A stretch of 64,000 nt of DNA. It comes from Echinometra lucunter (lineage: Eukaryota; Echinodermata; Echinoidea; Camarodonta; Echinometridae). The DNA lies in NCBI GenBank assembly GCA_029962745.1, contig CM057171.1, positions 4,002,682 to 4,066,681 on the forward strand, in the 5' to 3' direction. Position 1 is the stretch's first letter. The number at the start of each line of letters is the position of its first letter. Positions 54,229 to 64,000 of the stretch are shown in pieces. A program made the translations under genes and the position numbers. The notes beneath the pieces were generated by a model. The model worked only from the letters and a program-made list of their open reading frames with translations. It was not told the origin of the DNA and searched no databases.

Positions 54229-56260
54229 CTATACCCAAAAAAATCCGGGAAAATGGATGTTGGAAAATGTGTGTTATAATGAAATCAAATCGTACTCAAA
54301 GGGTTGATGTTAAGGCTACCATGGTCTAACAACCATGTGGAAATGCACAAACGGGTGGCATTATCCATGAAAACTTTAGGAGAAATTTCATTTGAGTTCT
54401 GGGCGAGGCGAAAAATTATTTTGTGAGCTTTCTTACTTTTATGTCTGTTCAGAAGAAAATCATACAAAAAGAAATATCTCTTGAAAAGGGTCGCTCTTGA
54501 AATGCCCTCGTATTCAAAATATGACAAGAAACAGCTTAAGTTTAGCCTTGGAACATGAGTGTGTTGTCCCATAAATGCATTTCTTTGTGCAGTGTACGAG
54601 TTGATTTCTGAGTTGATTTGTTACCATTTTGATGATTTCACAATGTCAAGATATACACAATTTCAAACTTAAAGCTAAAGGCAAGTTCTGGTCATGAGAT
54701 TGAATTGTGAAAGAAATTGACGGTCTCAAAGTAATTGAGAAAGGTCGATTATAAAGCAATTAAGAATTGATGTATGCTGTAAGGTTTTGGAATCACCAAA
54801 ATGATATGAAATTAACTCAATTCTGCTGCGAGTCACATGCACTGCACACAGTAAGGCATGTATGGGACTACACACAAATGTTCGGCCTGAGCATTTTGGC
54901 TGGTTTTTTCTTGTCATATCATGAATGTCGGGGCATTTGAAGAACAATCCTTTTCAGGGGACATAACATAAAAAGAATGAGAAAGCACACATATTTTTTT
55001 TTACCTTTCCCAGAACTTCACCTTCTCTTTAAATGTAATCATTAATCCACCTTTCCCCACTGCTTTCAAATAGTTTATTTCATGTTGTAATTGCACAACC
55101 AGAAATCAATTTCATTTTTAAAGCAAACATCTCTGTCTTTAAACAATAAACAGGAAAGGTATGCTGTTAATAATCAAGATGGAAATAAAAATTCAAAAAT
55201 GTACAAAACCTTTGCATGTCCAATGGCAAGGACGAACTAATATGTCCCATGAATACACTTCAAATGCATAGAAGGGCACATCCATGGCAGTCACGTGAAA
55301 AAAAGTATTAAATAAATATTCCATTTTCATTCTTACAACATAAATCAATTAGAACTTACGTTTTATTGTTTAAAACAAAATAAATATGAATAAAAGAAAC
55401 ATTCTGGAAACTGACAGTTAAGGAGTATAAATGGAGGATAATGTTACACCAAGGCCAAGACTTACTTGGGTTTTGTTCATGAGATTTTACACTGATCACC
55501 CTAATTTGTAGTTGCCTCATTCCCCAACTTTACAAATTTACAGTAAAACAATATCCAATACTAGGCTTACTATATACAAAACCTTTGTAGAAAAACTACT
55601 TCTTTTTAAAGGTTATTCAGATAACAAGTGATTGAAAATGACTGGATCTTTATGATTACAAAACAAAAGACAAAAAAATATATATGAAATGACCCTCTAT
55701 ACATAAGGCTTCCACTCTTTGAATTTCTAACCTTTACAAGAAATATCCACACTTGTAAAGTGTGGCTTCTTTAATAGATGTACAGCTTTCATATGCAGCT
55801 TTCCCATACACAAAAACACATAACAATATATATTTCAATTGGCAAATACTATAATCAGCCACTAAATTCTTTAGACAGTACTATTACACATAAATAAACT
55901 TTACATTTGTTATCATCTAATAAGCAGATATTGGCACTTTTCTGCTATACAGCTTTACAAGAATATAGTGTATGTTTTATACATCTACATGTAGAAGTAC
56001 TACTGCAGTTTAGGCAGCTTAACAAACAGTGGCATGACAGGAACAAAAAAATGCATAATTTTGAAAATAAAAATTCTATAGCGTAGAAACATATCATTTG
56101 GCCATAGAGCATGTAAATACAATACATCTATATAGCCTCGACTACCTTAATTAGACTTACCCCAGTAGTATTACATTACCAACAACAACAACAAAAAATA
56201 CAACTGTCACTGTAAATATGCCAATACAACTTCCAATTCATCAATATCACTATACACAAT
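54229..56260. other. Intergenic, nothing supported
   Basis: AT-rich sequence with no recognisable exon or clear repeat; it lies between cortactin and the convergent helicase gene. Confidence 0.5.
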
Positions 56261-56405
56261 GAGGAAGAGCCTGGCTCAGTGGTAGAGCTGTGGTCTCTTA
56301 ACGAGGGTTACCAAGGTTAGAAACCCACTGGATGCATTAGTGTCATTTGGTGTTGGGTGTTTATCATCATTACTAAATCCCCTGGAAAGGACTTCAAGCC
56401 TCCAG
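56261..56405 (+). mobile_element. tRNA-derived SINE candidate
   Basis: GCCTGGCTCAGTGGTAGAGC (A box) and AAGGTTAGAAACCCACT (B-box position) form a tRNA-like head, followed by CCCTGGAAAGGACTTCAAGC. No clear A-tail. Confidence 0.55.
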
Positions 56406-56457
56406 TCTCCTGGTTGCTTACTTTAAAGCTCATGTACAATTCATGTACATGGCTATG

Positions 56458-56742
56458 TATGATGGCCCTGAAGTACGCTCGACAACAGGTCATGTGCGAT
56501 GTGAACTTCGCATCCGAGGTCATGAAATTCATGACCCGTGGCGCAAACTTTGCATCCCAAGTCGTGAAATTCACGACCCACAGTGCGAAATTCAGGACTG
56601 GGATGCAAAGTTTGCGTCATGGGTCCTGAATTTCGCACTGCAGGTCGTGAATTTCACGACTTGGGATGCAAAGTTCAGGACCTGGGATGCGAAATTCACG
56701 TCGCACATGGCCTATTGTCGAGCGTACTTCAGGGCCACCATA
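56458..56742. mobile_element. Foldback element with minisatellite core, 285 bp
   Basis: Left arm GATGGCCCTGAAGTACGCTC then GACAACAGGTCATGTGCGA is mirrored by the right arm TCGCACATGGCCTATTGTCG then AGCGTACTTCAGGGCCACC. The core is made of about ten units of roughly 21 bases around GGTCATGAATTTCGCATCCC, in both orientations. Flanks GCTATG and GTTATG may be a diverged target duplication. Because the unit is near 21 bases, all three frames stay open and give heptad-like peptides; these are not genes. Confidence 0.85.
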
Positions 56743-57025
56743 GTTATGACCCCTGCACATTACCTCTGTTGTGCTTGTTGCACGATAGACTTCCTGTTGG
56801 TTTTACACGTGAGCAGGCACTGTGTGATACATGTCAACGCTCTTGCTCGTGGAACGAAAACTAATTTTTTCCATTTTCATTGTAAAATACACCCACTTAC
56901 ATGTAAATGAATTTTTATCCAATACTAGTATCCTTCATATCATAACAGATACAATTTTCCATATCATCTAGCAATGAATTCAAATAGTGAAAGTTACTTT
57001 TTTTACTTTGCAAAACATGTTCCAT

Positions 57026-57255
57026 GACAACTGCTCTGGTGAAAATTGCTCCCATGGAAAATCTACAAGTTAAGCCAAACATAAAACCTAACCCTAAACT
57101 TAACACTAACCTTAGCTCTTATCCTCACATTATTCTGAACCAAAACCCCTATCACAACCCTAACCCTAACTCTACGTCTGCAGAGAAATTAAGACAGGAG
57201 CAATTGTCGCAGGAGCAATTGTCACAGGAGCAAATGTCGTAGGAGCAGATGTTGT
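57026..57255. mobile_element. TU-like foldback with 15-bp repeats in the arms
   Basis: The right arm is four exact-length 15-bp units (57196, 57211, 57226, 57241; consensus AGGAGCAATTGTCGC). The left arm (57026-57055) holds the inverted form, GACAACTGCTCTGGT and GAAAATTGCTCCCAT. The loop is rich in CCTAACCCTAA-type, telomere-like repeats. Foldback TU elements of sea urchins are known to carry 15-bp tandem repeats in their arms. Confidence 0.65.
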
Positions 57256-59484
57256 GTCAACCACAAAACTATACATATCTTGAAAAGCATACACTGCTTG
57301 CTTAGCAGTCAGGTATTACACAACCATATAACCATTAGATTAGAAGTGAATTGTTATAAAGAATACACAACATCAAACAGTCAAAGAAGATCACTTTTTA
57401 TAAAGTACAAGCACATGATTAATTAGAATACAGGCTTTGTAGTATCTACATACACCTACACTGGTTGACCGCGGAAAAGATATTGAACAACGTGAAAATC
57501 CTCATTCCATTCCTCTCAAATCTACGCTCATGTGAATAATTCTTTGCAATGAAATATCTCAGCTTTAGAATTCTCTTCATTTCTGGAAGCCTTAACTCAA
57601 TAAAATTCTTGGTTTGGTATTTGCGAGTAAATCCAAGGCCCCTAAAGCTCCGCCATTTTGTCCAGATCCATTAGAAGGCCGACCTAAGCACCATCAATAT
57701 TCATGATCAAAAATGAATAATTCATTTTGTAAGATGCTTCCCATGAGTAGAGTGTGTTTGTACACATTTTGAAGCATTACGCCCATCAGCTTACCGCATG
57801 CACAATAAATGCTCAACAAATGCCCAACTAATGCGCAACAAATGTGCAATAAATCAAAGTGTTACAATAAAACTGATCCGCACAACAGATACAGATAACG
57901 CAACAGTGTTATCGATATCATGGCGATAACAGGTGCTTATCGGCCCCTTCAAATGATCCGAAAGAGGCAGGGCCTAATGCCATTCCTGTAATGATATCCG
58001 CACGCGTGTGGTAAATCCTCTGTTACCATGGATTACGTACTGGCTACATCTATACATGTATTTCTGATCCAGACCACTGAGACTGCATATACATGCCTGG
58101 CCACTGGTTTTTCCAAACAACACTAAACAAATTTTATCCAGTGGTCAAAATCACACCCTTTCCCAAATTTTTTCAAGCCTCTTTCCAAAAAATTTACCCC
58201 GGAACGAGTTTAACCTCCTTGAACATATCCCCCTAAACAAGGTCGTTGCCTCTTTCTTGTTATTTTCGGAAGAGATTTGTGTAATTCAAGGCTACAAGAA
58301 GTTCAGAATAAGGATGGGGAAAAGGACAATATTGTTTTTTTTTTTTTTTGTAAAGGACGACATTGTTGACATTCTCCCCCAAAACATAGTGATACCCTTT
58401 TCCCTGATTTTTTTACCTACTTTGCACCTTAACCAGCAAAACCTAAACTTTTAAAGCATTTTTCTGGCCGTGCGTATGTACAGCAATATATCTGACTGGT
58501 TCCCCAGGTATCTTGCATTGAGTTGTATTCACTGTCTAAATGATTCAGAATCAGCACTGTCATAGAATGCAAATGCATACAAATGAATAATCCAAAATAA
58601 TACATGCATGTAGCATATGCAAAAATGTGGCATTTTCATACACATGCACAAACTCACAACCAATAAACGCACAAAAAAAGAACAAGCTTATTCAATAAAC
58701 GAAATTCGAAGTACATGTATTTTGAATAATCCCTTCTTTCGTGAGGATAATTTTCAAACTCTGCATCCATCTAAACTATGATGTTAAATATAGAAATTTG
58801 TAAAACTATAATTTTCTATAAAAGTGAAAAATTCTGATAGTATTCTGAAAAAAGATACATTTATACTATATGAAAGGCAGTAAAGATTAAGATTTGGCAA
58901 AGCATATTTGGAATTGAGAATTAAAATAGTTTCCTCAAAGGCAGCTTAGTGAGATGTACATGTAGCAGCAGGCCAAAAAGTGCAAATTGTTTACATCGTT
59001 TGCTTCCAGGTGCATCATTTCATGCCATTCTGTTTCGCAAAGCTGTACTGTACCTAAAGAACAATATCTATAAAACGTGGATGAAATTCCATCAAATAAC
59101 TCTGCATAAGAATTCACACATTTGGAAAGCATCCTGGAAGAACATCTATGAAACATGGATGACTATGTTGCAAATGGGTTGACATATTTAAAAAATTCTG
59201 CGTTTTATATTTCTTACTTTTTGGGGGGTTTGAATCTTCAAGCTTTTGCAACATTCATGGAATAGACATGATGCAATAAGATTTCAGGTTCTAGTGTTCT
59301 CTGGAATGTAGAACATTCAGTCTCGGAGCTCCATCTTGGGATATTTTAGTACATGGGAGAATTTCTGGACTCCTGAGAACTCAGTCTTGATACTCCATTT
59401 TTTTTGACAAAAAAAGAGCATTTCATGGAATGTATCCATGAGATTTCAGATAATACACTGTTCTTGGGACTACTGACTGAGGAT
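57256..59484. other. Helicase 3' UTR side and intergenic
   Basis: The helicase 3' UTR should run leftwards from 59484 but its end was not located. No exon is supported. A T-run lies at 58334-58350. Confidence 0.5.
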
Positions 59485-61065
59485 TCAATCTGCATAATCC
59501 CTCTGGCGGTCTTTGACAGAGTTAGAGCGTTTCCTTCTCCTGACGTTTGGTTGTGGCTCTGTCAGCGCAGTAGAACGATTCCCAAATGCCTCATGAACTG
59601 TCCTATTATGCAACATGCTTCGGTCAAGCTGTACAGGGTTGGTAGCAAGCTGTTTCAGGTTAGCCATTCGCTGAACATGAAGTGGTTGCAGCTGCTGTTG
59701 CTGGTGGTACTCCCGCGGAGGTCGAGGATTTGACCGCTCTTCTTGGTGATGCTGTTCATTACGATTTTGTCTCCATCCATTCTTATTTGAAACAGGATGA
59801 CTGTTTGAAGTTCCTTCACCAGACGGTCTCCTTTCTCTCCTATCACGGTCCTCATTTGAGTCTCTCCTGCCTGAACTCCTGTTGATGTTACGACCTGAAA
59901 TTTCTTCACCAGATGGTCTCCTTTTTCTCCTATCACGGTCCTCATTTGAGTCTCTCCTGCCTGACCTTTGAGGTAATCTCTTGCCAATGTTACGACCTGC
60001 TATATTCTTGCCTTTCTGCTGCATTGAAACCCTCTCATTGTCCCTCATCCCTGTGGCAATCGCATGCAGCCTCTTTCCATTATCTGAGTCAAGACTGGAA
60101 TCAGGCAGCTGGCTGTTCCTCCTAGGTCTTTGAGAGGAGCCGGGACTGTCGGTAGGTCTGTCTGGTACTGTACTGGATCCCTTGTGGCTTCTTAAGTTGT
60201 GATGGCTCTGATTACTAACAGCACCTTCTTGGGAACCACTGTAATTTGGTCCTGCTACAGTTTGTTCTGGTTTCTTCAGTATGCTTTGAGTTTGAGCAAA
60301 ACCTCTGGATGAAGGCCCAGGTTGACATGATTTAACATTGGTACCAGATGGCCTCTCCTCTGAGCCAGATTCAGCTTGAGCAGAGTTCATTAGCCTTGGG
60401 AGCTTTGCTGCAATGTTATTGTTCTTGGTGCCAGGTCCAAAGTGTACTCGCTTTTTGCCTCTGTCAACTTCTGCAGCATCCCCAGATATATGTCTGTGTC
60501 TTAAAGGATGGTTCTGCTCTGCTCCACCGAACCGATCCTGATTAGCCAGAAAAGGCTGATTCCGATGGATGTCCCTAGGAGGTACAGCCTGTTCTCCTAC
60601 ACCCATCCTGGCATTGCCTCTGTTCAGAAGTGCTGGAGGGGAAGTCCTAGCAGAGTCCAAATCTGGAGGCAACGAGTTAACCCCCGAGGGCATCACAGCA
60701 TCCGCCTCCATTGGATCGAAACATCTGCCATGTGCAGGATTATCCCGAGGTCCTGGGTTGTGTCTATGACGGAAGCTGTCTTCCTTTTGTCTAGAAGGTC
60801 CATCTTGTCTCTCTCCATGCTGATGTTCAGATGGAGGCCTACCTTCAGAAGCATTTCTCTGGTGCTTGTTGGAGTACATGGCTGGGTGCTGCTCTGGACG
60901 GTTGAAAGATGCATTTGGCCTTGAAGTTGTTCTGTCACTGTGGCCATTCTTGGCATCTTTACTGAGGCAGTTCTTTGCATCTGTACTGTAGGAAGCTTGC
61001 AAAGTCCTGAAGACGAGCTGTCTACCTGTAGCATCCTTCATCAAGTTTTCCCAGTCACTGCTCAT
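59485..61065 (-). CDS. Helicase terminal exon (526 residues and stop)
   Basis: Acceptor CTACAG directly before ATGAGCAGTGACTGG. Contains the post-motif-VI segment, the RVHF motif (60439-60450), a 90-bp in-frame tandem duplication (59812-59991) encoding RRDSNEDRDRR(K/E)RRPSGE twice, and the final conserved block with LATNPVQLDRSMLHNRTVHE and LTEPQPNVRRRKRSNSVKD before TGA. Confidence 0.9.
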   Translation of the reverse strand: MSSDWENLMKDATGRQLVFRTLQASYSTDAKNCLSKDAKNGHSDRTTSRPNASFNRPEQHPAMYSNKHQRNASEGRPPSEHQHGERQDGPSRQKEDSFRHRHNPGPRDNPAHGRCFDPMEADAVMPSGVNSLPPDLDSARTSPPALLNRGNARMGVGEQAVPPRDIHRNQPFLANQDRFGGAEQNHPLRHRHISGDAAEVDRGKKRVHFGPGTKNNNIAAKLPRLMNSAQAESGSEERPSGTNVKSCQPGPSSRGFAQTQSILKKPEQTVAGPNYSGSQEGAVSNQSHHNLRSHKGSSTVPDRPTDSPGSSQRPRRNSQLPDSSLDSDNGKRLHAIATGMRDNERVSMQQKGKNIAGRNIGKRLPQRSGRRDSNEDRDRRKRRPSGEEISGRNINRSSGRRDSNEDRDRRERRPSGEGTSNSHPVSNKNGWRQNRNEQHHQEERSNPRPPREYHQQQQLQPLHVQRMANLKQLATNPVQLDRSMLHNRTVHEAFGNRSTALTEPQPNVRRRKRSNSVKDRQRDYAD

Positions 61066-63143
61066 CTGTAGAATAATAAACGTGGACAACGTATTAATAT
61101 CAAGTATCTTCAGGCTAATTGGAAACATCCTCATGTTAACAAACTGATTATATCTCACTGATTTCTTTTTAAGTAAAGAGGACTGCACTATAGCATAAAA
61201 GAGTCTACACAAAATCTGTCCTCATAAACTTGGTCTAAGCTGCATGCACAGCTCTTCTGCTTTCAGCAATAATGCTTGTCATGGGACATTGCTGGGCCCC
61301 GTTTCATAAAACTTGTTATCAATAACAAATGCCACATTTCTATGAAAAATTTGCTCTTGGCCAATCAGATGCAAGGATTTCAGTAGCTTATAACAGTTTT
61401 TGCAACTTGTTATTGATAATAAGTTTTATGAAACAGAGCCCTGATGTATTCAGGAAAAGGAAGTCAACAGCTCACTGTGTGAAAGAACCCGTTTCAGAGC
61501 AATTGAGGTAGTAGTACATAAAAATGAGTGAATACCTTGAGGTTTTGAAATCCTCTAAAGATACTAAGAAATTGACTTAATCTTGCTGGAAAGCTCAGGC
61601 CTGCACCATGGTGGCTCTGAAGTACGCTCGACAACAGGTCATGTGCGACGTGAATTTTGCGGCCAACTTTGCGTTCCAGTCGCCAAGACCCGTGACGCAA
61701 ACTTTGCCTGCCAGTCACAAATTTCGCATCCCAGGTCATAAATTTCGAGTCACAGGTCATGAATCTTGCGTCACAGGTCATGAATTTCACATCCCAGGTC
61801 ATGAATTTTGCATCCTGGGTCTTGAATTTTGCATCCCGGGTCATGAAATTTGCGACTGGGACGCAAAGTTTGTGTCAATTCGCGACTGGGATGTAAAGTT
61901 GGCTGCAAAATTCACGTCACACATGACCTGTTGTCGAGCATACTTCAGGGCCACCATACTGCACAACATGGAACTACACAGAAGTATTCAGATTAAACAC
62001 TCAAGTCGCTTCTTGTCATATTTCAACCTGCTGGTTACTGAATTCTCCAATTGCCAATAGCTTACTGTAGGAAGCACCAGGGCCCCGTAGGCAGTGGGTT
62101 ACTCTTGGTATGTTCATCGTTCTTGGTGAGGTCTAACCAGCCATTAATATTAACAGTATCCCTCCACAAAAACACTAAAAGCTTGTTCAGATATGACAAA
62201 CCACCACATTTTATGTGTAGTAAGTGAATGGGACATGAAGTGACACAAAAAATACCTAGCGAAGGAGCATATTTTTTATCTTCCGGCGGCAAAGGCTATG
62301 GACCAATCAAATTTCTTTAAAAGCTAGCGCAAAATATTATGTCCAGAGTTTATCTGTGCAGCTTTGGGCTAAAATCTCTTCGTTAACATAAGTGGCATGG
62401 TTTGCCACGCCATATCTGAACATACACACACAAAAAAAACTTGGGGGTTTTCGCGGCGTTTTGTTGCCTCATATCTGAACAAGCCTTTATAGGTAGAGAG
62501 ACCATATCGTCGCCTTCCCGGAAAAAGGCCACTAACGCGCACGTGCACAAAATGTACGTTTTCGAGAAAAACGCGAATGAAGTTTTGACCTTATTTTGAG
62601 CTTTTAGCAGCTAGTGTATTATTTTTCCATCCTAACTCTCAAACTTTCTGAGAGAGCAAGATTTTTTTCAATGATATTTTTGTTCTTTTATTTAAAAAAC
62701 TCTAAAGGTTTTCTAATCATTAGCATTTTATCCTTAACGGCTTTCTTCCCGCACCAAAAATGCGCGAGTACGTAAATCCAGTTCCCAGAAAAAGGACGCT
62801 ATTGCAAATCGTACTATGTGCGTAAGCACGTTGAGTGAGGAGGAATTCATGTGCTCGTGTTATTTTGTTTTTTGGCTTATTACGTCATAATGACGTCAAA
62901 TTGAGGTTCGAGAATGGTACGAGAAGAAAGCTTATGACATGCTTTTTCCATTTCTGCAATGAAAAAAAATGGCGGGAAAATTGAGAAAAGGTCGCTAATG
63001 GCCTTTTTCTGGGAAGCCGACGATATATGGATAAAGACAGTGCAGTTTTTACCTTCTGTACACTCCTCATGTTGCCAACTATGATGAGGCTGAGTTTGGC
63101 CCGAGTCAAAGCAAGATTCAGGACCTGTTTGTTCATCAAAAAC
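59485..63143 (-). CDS. Senataxin/Sen1-like SF1 helicase, last two coding exons
   Basis: Two joined exons (63143-63053 and 61065-59485, - strand; 1,987-nt intron) encode the C-terminus; earlier exons lie right of the window. The first exon reads FLMNKQVLNLALTRAKLSLI then IVGNMRSVQK: the LN.ALTRAK..L.IVGN signature is helicase motif VI of the Upf1/Sen1 group, whose arginine contacts ATP. The next residues, MSSDWENLMKDATGRQLVFR, fit the segment after motif VI in senataxin (W..L..DA..R). The rest (about 500 residues) is Ser/Arg/Gln-rich and basic, with KRVHF, an RVxF-type PP1-docking match. Family members unwind RNA:DNA hybrids in the nucleus. The terminal tail shares two blocks with the gene at 25.7 kb. 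Senataxin is the best guess; another Upf1-like helicase is possible. Confidence 0.85.
61294..61441. mobile_element. 148-bp foldback MITE, GGGCCCCGTTTCATAAAAC ends
   Basis: Left arm GGGCCCCGTTTCATAAAACT and right arm AAGTTTTATGAAACAGAGCCC (last 20 bases mirror). The core (TTTGCTC...CCAATCAGATGCAAGG, TTTCAGTAGCTTATAACA) is the reverse complement of the core of the 22.9- and 38.2-kb elements. Confidence 0.85.
61607..61958. mobile_element. Foldback element with minisatellite core, 352 bp
   Basis: Left arm ATGGTGGCTCTGAAGTACGC then TCGACAACAGGTCATGTGCG; right arm ACACATGACCTGTTGTCGAG then CATACTTCAGGGCCACCAT. The core has about twelve roughly 21-base units (CAGGTCATGAATTTCGCATC type). CTGCAC is duplicated on both sides (61601-61606 and 61959-61964), a likely 6-bp target duplication. 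Confidence 0.88.
62179..62488. mobile_element. Inverted-repeat element, GCTTGTTCAGATATG ends
   Basis: AGCTTGTTCAGATATGACAA at the left is inverted at the right as TTGCCTCATATCTGAACAAG. A third CATATCTGAAC lies inside near 62410. It lies in the helicase intron. Confidence 0.7.
62512..63030. mobile_element. 519-bp inverted-repeat element, CATATCGTCG ends
   Basis: CCATATCGTCGCCTTCCCGG then AAAAAGGCCACTAACG on the left; on the right the inverted CCATATATCGTCGGCTTCCC then AGAAAAAGGCCATTAGCG. An internal partial third copy (TTCCCAGAAAAAGGACGCTA) is near 62785. It lies 22 bases from the motif VI exon donor. Confidence 0.8.
63053..63143 (-). CDS. Helicase penultimate exon, motif VI
   Basis: 91 bases between ATCTTTCAG and GTAAAA. 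The first base completes a codon (Gly if the preceding exon ends GG, giving the usual GFL), then 30 codons end MRSVQK. Phase 0 end. Confidence 0.92.
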
Positions 63144-64000
63144 CTGAAAGATTCAAAGAACATACACAGTTACAAATAAAACAACCAGATTTCATGGAAA
63201 TTATTTGGAATTGAAAAATAGTGTCGGTCATTTGCAAACTATAAAAGAGGAAATGTAGAGGTGCTGCTCTCTAGTGGACAAGTCTCAAGATCTCGTAACA
63301 TATAAAATACACACTTATGATTGATGTTATGATTGATCTGAATCGTAAGTCTATGGCAAACCATGTACTAAAGAGTTACGACTGATCGTAAGATTGATTG
63401 TATTTCTTTATGTTACAGGCCCAATGACTGTGAACCACAAGGTATGGGATTCAAATCCTATGTCCTTTCACAAAGACATCATTCTACATTTGACAGACCT
63501 GACCGAGATGAAGTAAGAGGTAACCTGGTAGGATGTATTCCATGAACGCACTGAGCACTACGCTTGGGGGTACCCAATGCTGAAACAATGTTCCTTCATT
63601 TAAAGGAGCATGATTTTATTAGCAGGAAATCATCTGCCTAAAGTTTTAAAAAAGTCGTGTCCCAAGAAAAACCCAAAATATGGTAAGATTTCAGCCTATT
63701 TTTGGCCCCTCAGCTGTGTCCCAGTTTCAACTGGGTTCCCACAATGGTTACCTTGTCGCGCAATTCTAGCAAAATGCACGCAGGGTATAATACATATTGT
63801 ACAGTCTAGCACGTGCCCCAATTGCAATGTGCAAAGCTGGGTAACCACATCTACGTCATACCTCATACTCAAATTTTTAGGTCAACCCTTGACTAATGAC
63901 AAATAATTTGTCAAAATGCATCAATTTCGATTGAAAATCAAATTTTTAATGTTATTGTTCTTAAAATTCTATTCTCGATCATATATAAAAATCTTTTTAA
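63144..64000. other. Helicase upstream intron, no exon found
   Basis: The exon with helicase motif V should lie upstream on the - strand, but no matching segment is seen before the window ends. No other feature is supported. Confidence 0.5.

Noticed and set aside
56443..56910. 155-codon frame with repeated heptads (EFxxxGxE type)
   Set aside because: An artefact of the ~21-bp minisatellite in the foldback element; both strands and several frames are open in the same way.
57080..57180. Interstitial telomere array
   Set aside because: Only short, degenerate CCTAA/CCCTAA pieces; it is better explained as the loop of the foldback element.
61494..62060. Two opposing 116- and 150-codon frames with KFMTWDA/HEFxxPG heptads
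   Set aside because: Same minisatellite artefact at the second large copy.

Overview
The window is 64 kb of animal (eukaryotic) genomic DNA: intron-bearing genes with GT...AG splice sites, long AT-rich intergenic stretches, many microsatellites, tRNA-derived SINEs, a non-LTR retrotransposon tail and a dense population of short foldback (MITE-like) elements. The gene set (cortactin, a senataxin-like helicase, a YqaJ-type nuclease with zinc knuckles) and foldback elements with short tandem repeats in their arms fit a marine invertebrate deuterostome, most likely an echinoderm such as a sea urchin. That placement is inference; nothing here identifies a species.

Layout. 1-16 kb: mostly repeats, including a diverged 0.5-0.6 kb direct duplication (about 1.46-2.1 and 3.15-4.5 kb), a 1.7 kb inverted-repeat-bounded element (5.9-7.6 kb) and many poly-G/poly-C runs; only weak coding candidates. 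16.6-17.6 kb: an intronless gene for a 313-residue YqaJ/lambda-exonuclease-like protein ending in two CCHC zinc knuckles. 17.6-25.4 kb: repeats, including a 331-bp element with TTAA target duplications and a SINE. 25.4-26.6 kb: a small gene with promoter-like motifs, a probable 81-nt 5' intron and a basic protein whose C-terminal half is paralogous to the tail of the helicase at the right end of the window. 27-33 kb: microsatellites, a SINE and several MITEs, one with a clean 8-bp target duplication.

33.4-49.15 kb: a complete cortactin gene (CTTN-like) on the + strand in 14 coding exons, 580 codons by my splice model: acidic Arp2/3-binding N-terminus, five full and one partial 37-residue actin-binding repeats, a charged helical stretch, a proline- and tyrosine-rich linker and a C-terminal SH3 domain. 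A 500-N assembly gap sits inside exon 2 but appears to hide no coding sequence, because its two flanks share six bases and read through in frame. Its introns hold a Tigger-like MITE, a truncated L2/CR1-like LINE tail, foldbacks, and a tandem repeat that re-creates the exon 6 splice donor three times.

49-59 kb: downstream flank with repeats and foldback elements, no supported gene. 59.5-63.15 kb (- strand): the last two coding exons of a senataxin/Sen1-like superfamily 1 helicase, carrying motif VI and a 526-residue low-complexity basic tail; the rest of the gene lies beyond the right edge. The intron between these exons is about two-thirds filled by four different foldback elements.

No prokaryotic-type operon, CRISPR array or rRNA gene is present. 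The points most worth following are the helicase-tail paralogue at 25.7 kb, the foldback family with an internal roughly 21-bp minisatellite (8.8, 56.5 and 61.6 kb), the duplicated splice donor in cortactin, the nuclease-zinc knuckle gene and the apparently spurious assembly gap.
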